From an uncultured Anaerococcus sp. (GTDB lineage Bacteria; Bacillota; Clostridia; Tissierellales; Peptoniphilaceae): a stretch of 64,000 nucleotides of DNA. The translations under genes were made by a program, and so were the position numbers. The stretch's first letter is position 1. Every line of letters starts with the position of its first letter. The notes under the pieces are model-generated. The model was not told where the DNA came from and did no database searches. It saw only the letters and a program-made list of their open reading frames with translations. This document shows, piece by piece, positions 56,653-64,000 of this stretch. The DNA lies in contig CALUCE010000008.1 of assembly GCA_943914475.1 (NCBI GenBank), positions 1 through 64,000 of the forward strand. Direction: 5' to 3'.

Positions 56653-57879
56653 ATGACACAAAACATGGAAAGCAAAAGACCGTCAATCCTTGACAATCTC
56701 CTAGTAAAGCTAATCATAGCCATATCTATAGGTATCTTGGTAGGATCTTTTGCAAACACTGGACTTATAGGAGTGATTTCAACTATCAAATCCATTCTTT
56801 CAAACTTCATCTCCTACATAGTACCTTTGATTATTCTTGGTTTTATAACACCAGCCATAGTTTCCTTAAACAAGCAAGCTGGTAAAGTCCTCGCTGTAAC
56901 TTTAATCATCTGCTATTTATCATCAGTTGGGGCAGCCCTTATGGCATTTTTGGCTGGAAAGGCTATTATTCCAAACATGAATATCGTTTCCGCTACAGCC
57001 AATGCCAAGGAACTACCTGAGGTGTTATTCCAAATGGATATCCCACCTATAATGCCTGTAATGACAGCCCTTATCACTTCCATACTTTTTGGTTTGGCAG
57101 TAGTTTGGACAGATTCAGACAAGTGGGCAGATCTTTTAAAGCAATTAAACAATATGATTTTGTTTATAGTAGAAAAAGTAGTAATCAAAATTTTACCACT
57201 CTACATAGCAACAACCTTTGCAGAACTTGCCTATGAAGGAGCCATCTTACAACAATTCCCAGTATTTTTAAAGATTATAGTTTTGGTAATCTTGGGACAT
57301 TTTATCTGGCTAACCCTTCTTTACTCTATAGGTGGAGCCCTATCCAAGACCAACCCTATGGAAGTAGTAAAACACTATCCTCCAGCCTATATGACAGCTG
57401 TAGGAACAATGTCATCTGCAGCAACACTTTCAGTTGCCCTAAAATCTGCAGCCAAGGCCAAAACCCTTGATCCAAAGATTAGAGACTTTGTAGTCTCCCT
57501 ATGTTCCAACACCCATTTGTGTGGATCAGTATTGACAGAGACATTTTTCGTAATGACAGTTTCACAAATCCTTTATGGAAAGCTTCCTTCCACAGGCCAA
57601 ATGATACTCTTCATAATACTTTTAGGAATCTTCGCCATAGGAGCTCCAGGAGTGCCAGGAGGAACAGTAATGGCATCTCTAGGACTTATCATTTCAGTCC
57701 TAGGCTTTGACGGAACAGGAACAGCCCTTATGCTATCAATCTTTGCCCTCCAAGATTCCTTTGGTACAGCATGCAATATCACAGGAGACGGAGCCATAGC
57801 CCTAATGGTAACAGGAATTTTAAAGAAAGTTCCAGGCAAAAACGGCAATCCTGTCTATATACCAGAAGAAGATTTATAA
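56653..57879 (+). CDS. Dicarboxylate/amino acid:cation symporter (DAACS family)
   Basis: Membrane symporter of 408 residues, related to glutamate/aspartate and serine/threonine (SstT-type) transporters. The family's re-entrant loop is visible as GTMSSAATLSVALKSAAKAK, the second hairpin around GAPGVPGGTVMASLGL, and QDSFGTACNITGDGAIAL carries the substrate-binding Asp and Asn. About eight helices. Substrate is an anionic or small neutral amino acid, cation coupled. AAAGGAGG precedes the ATG. Confidence 0.92.
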   Translation: MTQNMESKRPSILDNLLVKLIIAISIGILVGSFANTGLIGVISTIKSILSNFISYIVPLIILGFITPAIVSLNKQAGKVLAVTLIICYLSSVGAALMAFLAGKAIIPNMNIVSATANAKELPEVLFQMDIPPIMPVMTALITSILFGLAVVWTDSDKWADLLKQLNNMILFIVEKVVIKILPLYIATTFAELAYEGAILQQFPVFLKIIVLVILGHFIWLTLLYSIGGALSKTNPMEVVKHYPPAYMTAVGTMSSAATLSVALKSAAKAKTLDPKIRDFVVSLCSNTHLCGSVLTETFFVMTVSQILYGKLPSTGQMILFIILLGIFAIGAPGVPGGTVMASLGLIISVLGFDGTGTALMLSIFALQDSFGTACNITGDGAIALMVTGILKKVPGKNGNPVYIPEEDL

Positions 57880-57889
57880 ATTAAAAAAC

Positions 57890-57927
57890 AGAGCAGACAA
57901 AGGAATTCCTTAATCTGCTCTATTTTT
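57890..57927. terminator. Bidirectional terminator
   Basis: AGAGCAGA (57890-57897) pairs with TCTGCTCT (57914-57921), then ATTTTTAT; the A-run to the left serves the minus strand. Confidence 0.85.
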
Positions 57928-58264
57928 ATCCTTCAAGTTTTTCTTTTGCTTCTTTTTGTTTTAACTCCCAGTGGATAACTACGGTCATCAAAATTCTAAT
58001 AAAAATCAAAACTCCTATATATAAAAGTTCGCTTTGATCTCTCAAGGTTATGGTCTTGATAATCTCTGCTGCCAGGAAAAATTCCAGGGCCACAGAAAGT
58101 CCTGTAGAAAGCGACATATCCTTGTGACCTTCTTCAAAGTCAAACTTTGTTACAAAAGCTAGCTTATAAAAGCTTTTTAGAACCGAAATAACTATTATCA
58201 TAAAACCAATAATTTCTATTATTAGACCTGAGTAAATCAGGATTTTCATAAAAATATCGTTCAT
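57926..58264 (-). CDS. DUF1622 family membrane protein
   Basis: 112 residues with three transmembrane helices. DUF1622 features: GLIIEIIGFMIIVISVLKSF, LSTGLSVALEFFLAAEIIKT, and VLIFIRILMTVVIHWELK at the end. Function unknown in the family. Third gene of a probable operon with the membrane protein and GT8 genes (12-nt gap). Confidence 0.88.
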   Translation of the reverse strand: MNDIFMKILIYSGLIIEIIGFMIIVISVLKSFYKLAFVTKFDFEEGHKDMSLSTGLSVALEFFLAAEIIKTITLRDQSELLYIGVLIFIRILMTVVIHWELKQKEAKEKLEG

Positions 58265-58276
58265 AATTCTCCTTAT

Positions 58277-58885
58277 TTATTTTTTAACCTTTTTGCTTTG
58301 GAATATATAACCCAAAACAGTAAATATCAGTATAGCTATCAAAACCGCCTGGTCATTGCCACTTCTAGCTCCTACAAAGCCCTTAACCAAACTATCCATC
58401 CTATCTACTGGTAATTTTCTTGATAGAAGGCCTACATTTTTTATGTTTAGGGCCAAAAATATCAAAGAATTGCTAAGGATATTGGCGCCTGCAAGGGCTG
58501 TAAAAAGTGCCAGGAACTTATTTTTGCTAAGGGCAGTAAGTATGGCAAAGACAAGGACTAGGAAAAGTAAAATCCACTTGGAATATCCGCTGTATTGGTC
58601 TGGCAAATTAGAAATAATAATAGGTGCCAAAAATAATCCTATAAGTCCTCCTATTAGGAAAAGTCCCAACTTCAAAAAGAAGTTAAAAAGCAAGAGGACG
58701 ATTATGGCAAAGACTATAAATATAAGCAAATTTCTTTGGCTGTAGCCAAATTTATTATAAATATAGGCTCCAGTGATTAGTATTATAAAAATACTTACAG
58801 CCCAGCTTACAATCTTTTTGCCATAAAAACAAAGCAAAAATCCAAACAATATGTTAACTAACAAAAAAGCCAATAATGAAAACAT
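58277..58885 (-). CDS. Polytopic membrane protein of unknown function
   Basis: 202 residues, about seven hydrophobic segments covering most of the chain, short loops, C-terminal QSKKVKK. No family recognised. It lies 8 nt after the GT8 gene and 12 nt before the DUF1622 gene, so a joint envelope role is plausible. Confidence 0.75.
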   Translation of the reverse strand: MFSLLAFLLVNILFGFLLCFYGKKIVSWAVSIFIILITGAYIYNKFGYSQRNLLIFIVFAIIVLLLFNFFLKLGLFLIGGLIGLFLAPIIISNLPDQYSGYSKWILLFLVLVFAILTALSKNKFLALFTALAGANILSNSLIFLALNIKNVGLLSRKLPVDRMDSLVKGFVGARSGNDQAVLIAILIFTVLGYIFQSKKVKK

Positions 58886-58893
58886 AAAACCTC

Positions 58894-59715
58894 CTAACCT
58901 ATATAATAAGAGATAAGTTTTTCATAGTGCTTATAAAGGGCAGAAAAATATCCCAAGTATCCCCTATGCCACGGCTTGGACTTGCCACAAAAGTGTAAAA
59001 ATACAGTATTTTCCACTACCCAATCCATATCCTTATCAGCCTTGGAAGAAATTAATTCCACAAAAAAATCCCTGGTATCAAAATTATAGATGCTATCATC
59101 TATAGACAAAACCCTATGGCCATAAAGAGCATTTAGGGCATCTTGGTCAGGAAGGATCAGCCCTCTGGCATTTTTTTCTATATACTTAAAAATTCCATCC
59201 TTATCAATAGTCATTCTCATAAGGTCAAGATTCATCATCATAACCCCAGAATTGTAATAAAGATCTGCCTTGAGGTTTAAAAGCCTAATCCTATTGACCG
59301 TATCCATAAGCCCCATCATATCCCCGTGAGATGCTGCTGCAAAAAGCTTGCCTTCAAAATCTATATTATAAAGATCAGCAACTTCGTTTATCACAAGGAT
59401 ATCAGGATCCAAGTATAAAATCCTATCCAAGTCATCAGGCAAAAGATCTGCAGCCAAAAGCCTGTAATACATAGCCTTGGAGTAGTATCTTGATGCAGGA
59501 GCCTTGTCAAAAATAGCCTCATCAAATTCCACTTTATGGATAAAAGAATACTTCTTTCCAACAAAGCTTTCCAAGTCTTCATAGTCTTTTTCAGTAAGCC
59601 CATCAGCTATCATATAGATATGGAAAACTTGACCAGGATTGTTAATAAACATAGATCCCAACATGATTTTAAGGGGATGCAAATAATTTCTATCTAAAGT
59701 TACAAGTATATTCAT
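58894..59715 (-). CDS. Glycosyltransferase family 8
   Basis: Retaining UDP-sugar glycosyltransferase of 273 residues. MNILVTLDRNYLHPLKIMLG starts the Rossmann-like domain; ILYLDPDILVINE is the DxD metal site, YYNSGVMMMNLDLMR is standard, and LHFCGKSKPWH holds the third metal/phosphate contact. Acceptor unknown; probably wall or surface glycan decoration. TATAAT on the minus strand at 59745-59750 is a candidate -10; the -35 is weak. First gene of a three-gene unit. Confidence 0.9.
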   Translation of the reverse strand: MNILVTLDRNYLHPLKIMLGSMFINNPGQVFHIYMIADGLTEKDYEDLESFVGKKYSFIHKVEFDEAIFDKAPASRYYSKAMYYRLLAADLLPDDLDRILYLDPDILVINEVADLYNIDFEGKLFAAASHGDMMGLMDTVNRIRLLNLKADLYYNSGVMMMNLDLMRMTIDKDGIFKYIEKNARGLILPDQDALNALYGHRVLSIDDSIYNFDTRDFFVELISSKADKDMDWVVENTVFLHFCGKSKPWHRGYLGYFSALYKHYEKLISYYIG

Positions 59716-59890
59716 CTTAACCTCTTTTTAATATCTTTTATTCTATTATATAAGAAAGATGGAATTTTTACTAAGAATTCTAAAAAAATTGTAAAGAAAC
59801 TTTGTTTTATCTAATTGAAAACTCTAAAAGATACACTTATTCCATAAAGTAAAAGGTCTAAGGTTTGCTATAGTTATTTTTATTTTGAAA

Positions 59891-59916
59891 CAAAAAAGAG
59901 GACATTTCTGCCCTCT
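59891..59916 (-). terminator. Terminator of the flavoprotein gene
   Basis: On the minus strand AGAGGGCA, loop GAAA, TGTCCTCT, then TTTTT. Confidence 0.9.
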
Positions 59917-59934
59917 AAAATATATAAATATTTA

Positions 59935-61698
59935 TTATTTGTTTATATAAGCTGCTGCGGATTCTCCTGATATACGTCCAAATACTACTGCTCCACTGTA
60001 GGCTGCTGCTGTATATGATGCTTCTCCTGCTACGTATAGGCCAGGGATTACTTGACCAGCATTGTTTTGTACTTCTGCCTTTTCGTTGGCTACTATACCA
60101 CCCTTGGTCATGTGTTGAACCGACTCAACTTGGGCTCCGTAAAGTTTTCCATTTGTATCTATGGTAAACTCTGAAGGTTCTTCTCTGATAGGATCTTTTT
60201 CTTCTCCTTCTACACCCTTGTTGTATTGGTCGATTGAGGCTTGTAGTGCATCTGCTGGGATACCTAGTTTTTCTGCTAGTTCTTCTACAGAGTCTGCTTC
60301 TACGTGGTAGCCTAATTCTACGTGTTTTTTAGGTCTGTACATAGAATCATATAGTCTTTGGTCGTAGATATAGTAAACTGGGCTGTTTTCTTTTAGGGTT
60401 AGTCCCATTTCTAGGCCACCTTCAGATTCGTCTACAAATCTCTTACCTTCTTCATTTACTAAAATAAAGCCATCTCCAGCTCCTGTTAGCATCCTATTTT
60501 TGCTTAGACCAAGCTTAAATACTACTTGTTCATCCATGTGATCAAGTTTGATATCATGATCTTTTGCAACCCCTATAAAGTCTCCAGTTGCTCCCATAGA
60601 GTTAGAGTTTATTATCTTTTCTGTACCTGGTAGGTATTCTTCTAGGAGGTCTTTGTTGTTTGAGAAACCACCTGTTGCTATAACTACAGCATCTGCCATG
60701 ATATTGTACTTATTGTCCTTATCACGAACAGCTACTCCCTTTAAGTCATCTCCATCAAAAATTAGGTCATAGCCCATGGTTCCTGTTCTTACGTCTACTC
60801 CAAGTTCGTTGACTTTCTTTTCTAGACCGTGTTGGATTACATCTCCAGAGTATTGATCTTCTTCTGCCATATGGCTCATACCTTTTTCTCCACCATAGTT
60901 GAAGTTAAGCTCTACTCCCATATCACGTAACCATTGGTCTAAATCCCAAGCCTTGTCTACCCAAGCTTCTTTTCTAGCTTCAGAGTCCCAAGCTCCTTCT
61001 TTCATTTCTAAAAATTCTTCCTTAGAAACTTCTACTCCATTATCCTTCATGGCCTTAGAGTTTGGCATATCAAAGAAGTTCATATCAAACTTTCCGTTAC
61101 CAGATAGAATATCAAGTTTTTCTACAAGGATTACATTTTCTATACCCTTGTTTTTGGCTTCTATAGCAGCAGAAAGTCCTGCAGGTCCTCCACCTACTAC
61201 TACAAGGTCTGTTGTCACATCTTCGGCTTCATTTTCTCCAGCTGGATCTTGGCTAAAGTCAAGATTTAGCTCTTCTTCTTGTCCACCTGCTTGAACTATT
61301 ATGTCATTCATGGCATTTTTTACGGCGTTTGATGTGAAAGTAGCAGATGTAACTGTGTCAAAGTTTGCACTTTGGCTTTCTACTACTCTTTCTTCAATGA
61401 TAGGAAAAGCCCTATCGAAAACTTCTGGTGATTCTTTGTTTTCATCAGCCTTGATAGAAGCTATTTGGCCATCCTTGATTTCGGCTGTGATATTTACATC
61501 TCCATCAAAACCTTGGCCACTTGCTGTATATGTACCATCTTTCAATGAACCTTCTACAGGTGCTGTCTCTGTGCTAACGCTTTCTACAGCTTGATTGTCT
61601 TCTACAGAAGATCCACCTTCAGTGTTGTTGTTTGAACTACAGCCTGCCAAAGCAAATACAGAGGCAGCTGCCAAGGCTAATAACCTATTCTTTTTCAT
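59935..61698 (-). CDS. Secreted lipoprotein flavin reductase (FMN-bind plus fumarate-reductase-like)
   Basis: 587 residues. Lipobox LAGC (Cys about 20) anchors it outside. An FMN-binding domain (about 55-135) has DTVTSATFTS, the motif in which ApbE attaches FMN to Thr. Then a FAD domain (VVVGGGPAGLSAAIEAKNKG, about 166) of the fumarate reductase/urocanate reductase class, with VIATGGFSNNKDLL, EGKRFVDE and PGLYVAGEAS. Such proteins reduce an extracellular acceptor using flavin-delivered electrons. The HPT active-site motif of fumarate reductases is replaced by HMDEQVVFK, and the GGN loop reads YSGAVVFGRI, so the acceptor is probably not fumarate. AGGAGGG precedes the ATG. Confidence 0.88.
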   Translation of the reverse strand: MKKNRLLALAAASVFALAGCSSNNNTEGGSSVEDNQAVESVSTETAPVEGSLKDGTYTASGQGFDGDVNITAEIKDGQIASIKADENKESPEVFDRAFPIIEERVVESQSANFDTVTSATFTSNAVKNAMNDIIVQAGGQEEELNLDFSQDPAGENEAEDVTTDLVVVGGGPAGLSAAIEAKNKGIENVILVEKLDILSGNGKFDMNFFDMPNSKAMKDNGVEVSKEEFLEMKEGAWDSEARKEAWVDKAWDLDQWLRDMGVELNFNYGGEKGMSHMAEEDQYSGDVIQHGLEKKVNELGVDVRTGTMGYDLIFDGDDLKGVAVRDKDNKYNIMADAVVIATGGFSNNKDLLEEYLPGTEKIINSNSMGATGDFIGVAKDHDIKLDHMDEQVVFKLGLSKNRMLTGAGDGFILVNEEGKRFVDESEGGLEMGLTLKENSPVYYIYDQRLYDSMYRPKKHVELGYHVEADSVEELAEKLGIPADALQASIDQYNKGVEGEEKDPIREEPSEFTIDTNGKLYGAQVESVQHMTKGGIVANEKAEVQNNAGQVIPGLYVAGEASYTAAAYSGAVVFGRISGESAAAYINK

Positions 61699-61892
61699 AA
61701 TCCCTCCTAATATTTCTTCTTTATTTCAAGAAGTACATTGATATTTTTTTATCATCTTCTCTTATATTAAACCATTATCCCCAAGATTTTTCAAGTATAT
61801 TTATAAATATAAATAAATTTATCATAGTATTTCTACTTTATTGTGAATAAATATATAGCTAAGATTTATAATCACATAGAATTTTTCCCAAA

Positions 61893-61918
61893 AGAAAAAC
61901 AGACCCAAGGGCCTGTCT
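61893..61918 (-). terminator. Terminator of the His-rich protein gene
   Basis: On the minus strand ACAGGCC, short loop, GGGTCTGT, then TTTTC; begins a few bases after the stop codon. Confidence 0.75.
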
Positions 61919-61920
61919 TC

Positions 61921-62223
61921 TTATTTTCTATAATCTTCGTATTTTTCTTCTGAATTTCTTCTCATTTCGTAGCCATAGTCATCACAGCATGGTCTGTAGC
62001 CTCTTCTTCTCATATGATTTCTACGATTTCTGTGGTGGCCTCTTCTCATATGGCCATCATCCATATCATGGTGGTGGAAATATTCTCCATTTTCATAAGA
62101 ATCTCCACTTTCTACATAAGCATGATTGTCCATATAGGCCTCACTTGTGGACTTGGTTGAAACAAAACCCGCAAGTCCCAAGGCTCCTGCTAGTCCTAGG
62201 GCTAATAATTTATTCTTTTTCAT
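61921..62223 (-). CDS. Small secreted His/Arg-rich protein
   Basis: 100 residues. Signal peptide (KLLALGLAGALGLAGFVS), then an unusual mature part: YFHHHDMDDGHMRRGHHRNR, RNHMRRRGYRPCCDDYGYEM, and a charged tail. About eight His, two adjacent Cys and many Asp/Arg suggest metal binding or polyanion contact. No family recognised. AGGAGGA precedes the ATG. It has its own terminator; it lies upstream of the extracellular flavoprotein gene on the same strand. Confidence 0.75.
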   Translation of the reverse strand: MKKNKLLALGLAGALGLAGFVSTKSTSEAYMDNHAYVESGDSYENGEYFHHHDMDDGHMRRGHHRNRRNHMRRRGYRPCCDDYGYEMRRNSEEKYEDYRK

Positions 62224-62371
62224 CTATTCCTCCTAATCTTCATTATATGAAGTAAATTGCCTTTTATTGGTAATGCACTATTATTAAACCACTCTTTCCA
62301 TGAAAATTCAAGTATATTTATAAATATGTTTAAAGTATTAATTTTTTTATATTTACATAGACTTTTCATAA

Positions 62372-62406
62372 AAAGAAAATAGGAACCAAATCTCCCGGTC
62401 CCTATT
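62372..62406 (-). terminator. Terminator of the iron alcohol dehydrogenase gene
   Basis: On the minus strand AATAGGGACC pairs with GGTTCCTATT (one G-U), followed by TTCTTTT. Confidence 0.8.
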
Positions 62407-62447
62407 TCTTTGCTTATAGATATAAAATATTTAGTTGGTTAGTTAAT

Positions 62448-63602
62448 TTAGAAGTCTACTTTTTCTCCGTAGTAGGCTGCCTTGTAGATTTTCTTGATAT
62501 CTTCGGCAGAAGTTTTTCTAGGGTTGGTAAGTGTGCATGCATCTTTGATGGCATTTTCACTCATGGTGTCTAGGACTTCTAGGAATTTGTCTTCTTCTAT
62601 GATGGTGTTTTTGCCATCTTTGATATTTTGAGAGATTCCTACAGCTTCATTAAGCTTTCTAATCTCTTCTGCTATATCGTCAATACCTAGGATATTTTCC
62701 AATAGGTCGTATCTATCTGTTGATTTTCTATTATAGTCTATGATGTATGGAAGAAGGATAGCATTGGCTTCTCCATGAGTTAGGTGGAAGATTCCACCAA
62801 TCTTGTGGGCCATAGAGTGAACTATACCCAAGGATGCATTTGAAAAGGCCATACCTGCCATGGTTGAAGCATCGTGCATCTTCTCTCTTGCCTTTAGGTC
62901 ATCTCCCTTGTCATAGGCTTTTTTAAGGTTTTCAAACACCAATTCTATAGCTCTGATAGCATGAGGTGATGTATAGTCATCTGCTGCTGTTGAAACAAAG
63001 GCCTCTACAGCGTGAGTCATAACGTCCATACCTGTTTGGGCTGTGATAAGTGGAGGCATCTTTGATGGAATTTCTGGATCCACTATAGCTATGTCTGGTA
63101 CAAAGTCTGGATGTACTAGAGGGTATTTGATTTCGTTTTCTGTATCTGTAATTACTGAGAAGGCTGTAATTTCTGAAGCTGTTCCTGATGTGGAAGCTAT
63201 ACAAGCCATCTTAGCCTTATTTCTTAGTGGTGGATTTTCAAAGTTTGCAAGTTTTTGGAAGTCATATCCTGGGTGTTCATAAAATACCCACATAACCTTG
63301 GCAGCGTCCATAGCAGAACCTCCACCCAAGGCTATGATCCAGTCTGGACCAAATTCTTCCATCTTTTTTCCACCTTCTAAACAAGTCTTGATTGAAGGAT
63401 CTGGTTCTACTCCATCTATAATTAATACTTCCATGCCACCTTCTTCAAGAAGTTCTTTAGCCTTGTCCAAAAATCCAAATCTCTTCATGGAAGATCCGCC
63501 TGTAACTATAGCTGCTTTTTTGCCTTCTAAATTTTTTAAATAGTCAAGTGCATCTTCACCATGAACTATAAGTCTAGGAACACTATATGTAACCATTGCC
63601 AT
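62448..63602 (-). CDS. Iron-containing alcohol dehydrogenase
   Basis: Group III NAD(P)-dependent dehydrogenase of 384 residues. ALGGGSAMDAAKVMW binds the cofactor; metal ligands lie in GMDVMTHAVEAFVS (Asp, His), SMAHKIGGIFHLTHGEANA (His residues). Close to butanol/ethanol dehydrogenases of anaerobes; alcohol specificity open. The start at 63602 is chosen because GGAGG (about 8-13 nt upstream) would be coding if the in-frame ATG at 63617 were used. Confidence 0.93.
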   Translation of the reverse strand: MAMVTYSVPRLIVHGEDALDYLKNLEGKKAAIVTGGSSMKRFGFLDKAKELLEEGGMEVLIIDGVEPDPSIKTCLEGGKKMEEFGPDWIIALGGGSAMDAAKVMWVFYEHPGYDFQKLANFENPPLRNKAKMACIASTSGTASEITAFSVITDTENEIKYPLVHPDFVPDIAIVDPEIPSKMPPLITAQTGMDVMTHAVEAFVSTAADDYTSPHAIRAIELVFENLKKAYDKGDDLKAREKMHDASTMAGMAFSNASLGIVHSMAHKIGGIFHLTHGEANAILLPYIIDYNRKSTDRYDLLENILGIDDIAEEIRKLNEAVGISQNIKDGKNTIIEEDKFLEVLDTMSENAIKDACTLTNPRKTSAEDIKKIYKAAYYGEKVDF

Positions 63603-63892
63603 TTGTTTTACCTCCATAAAAAATTTTCTTGTTAAAAATTTATCTATTTTTATTATATCTCATTTGGTAGCTTTGTCAAACAATAGTCAAAATATACTTT
63701 TATAAACTATTATATTAACAAAAATTATACAATATCATTTTAGAATTATTGTCTTCAATAGTTTTTGTAAAAATCACTAGTTTAACACAAGTTGCTAAGT
63801 TCTTAAAAGTCTACTTACTTGTATTTTTCTTATACATTTTATAAAATATACATTACATAAACACAGAAAGACAAAATAGAAAGGAAATAAAT

Positions 63893-64000
63893 TTGGCAGT
63901 AAAAGACGAACCTATTAAATCTATAGTAAACGCTTCTAGGATCCTCGATCTTATAAGCGAAAATACCGTGATGGGTATATCTGACTTATCAAGGGAGCTA
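63893..64000 (+). CDS. IclR family transcriptional regulator, N-terminal part (cut by window end)
   Basis: 36 codons to the window edge. TTG start with AAAGG about 8 nt upstream; product MAVKDEPIKSIVNASRILDL then ISENTVMGISDLSREL. This matches the IclR winged-helix start (IQSVxRAxxIL, GxxxxEL). Divergent from the iron alcohol dehydrogenase gene, 290 bp away, so it may regulate that gene or something further right. Confidence 0.8.
   Translation, partial: MAVKDEPIKSIVNASRILDLISENTVMGISDLSREL

Noticed and set aside
1..64000. tRNA, rRNA, CRISPR array, prophage or intact IS element
   Set aside because: Looked for cloverleaf-like patterns, regular repeats, integrases and transposases; none found.

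Overview
The window is a 64 kb piece of a low-GC (roughly one-third G+C) Firmicutes chromosome. Gene content fits an anaerobic Gram-positive coccus of the Tissierellia/Peptoniphilaceae type (Anaerococcus-like): class III fructose-bisphosphatase, sortase-assembled pili, an L-2-hydroxyisocaproate dehydrogenase-like enzyme, a secreted flavin reductase, TRAP and polyamine importers, and Clostridia-style ferredoxin. The genus is inferred from protein flavour only. I saw no rRNA, tRNA, CRISPR array, prophage or intact insertion sequence.

Layout. 0.1-7.7 kb: rpoB-rpoC with promoter, leader hairpin and terminators. 7.8-11.3 kb: a nitroreductase, an acidic-tailed membrane protein and fbp. 11.3-16.4 kb: five exported proteins in a row on the minus strand (two FIVAR-like secreted proteins, two lipoproteins, one wall-anchored protein with an LVRTG signal), facing a secreted SH3/transglycosylase-like protein with a WalR-like box. 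17.6-23.0 kb: YgjP-like metallopeptidase, membrane HTH regulator, rhodanese, a Sau3AI-type restriction-modification pair and a macro-domain protein. 23.1-25.95 kb: two paralogous candidate large structured RNAs flanking a DUF1294 gene and a frameshifted pirin gene. 26-33 kb: M20 peptidase, TAXI-type TRAP transporter, PLP decarboxylase, ferredoxin. 33-36.9 kb: potABCD. 37-48 kb: a pilus operon (coiled-coil protein, signal peptidase I, giant tip adhesin, major pilin, class C sortase, LPQTG subunit, second sortase). 48.5-64 kb: S41 protease, MntP, nitroreductase, HerA-like ATPase, HAD phosphatase, phosphoribosyltransferase, cyclophilin, a decayed alpha/beta hydrolase, HicDH, a dicarboxylate/amino-acid symporter, a GT8 operon, a secreted flavoprotein reductase, a His-rich secreted protein, iron alcohol dehydrogenase and the start of an IclR regulator.

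The most interesting signal is the RNA pair at 23133..23858 and 25345..25916 (minus strand). Both have the same promoter architecture (TGTTTAGAA, 17-bp spacing, GGGG against the -10), a 5' hairpin, a long-range helix joining the two ends whose sequence differs between copies but pairs in each, a shared internal 16-nt block, a shared 3' block (GCGTGATAGAACCTAAA) and a GTCGAC-stem terminator. Neither has a credible reading frame. The size and end-to-end closure resemble large ornate RNAs such as ROOL, GOLLD or OLE, but I cannot assign a family from sequence alone.

Other points: the pilus tip adhesin is cut from its LPETG anchor by a frameshift at a CTT-TAA site identical in form to the +1 recoding step of prfB; pirin is split by a one-base shift between its two metal-ligand pairs; and a 49-bp near-perfect palindrome occurs twice, once inside a terminator hairpin.
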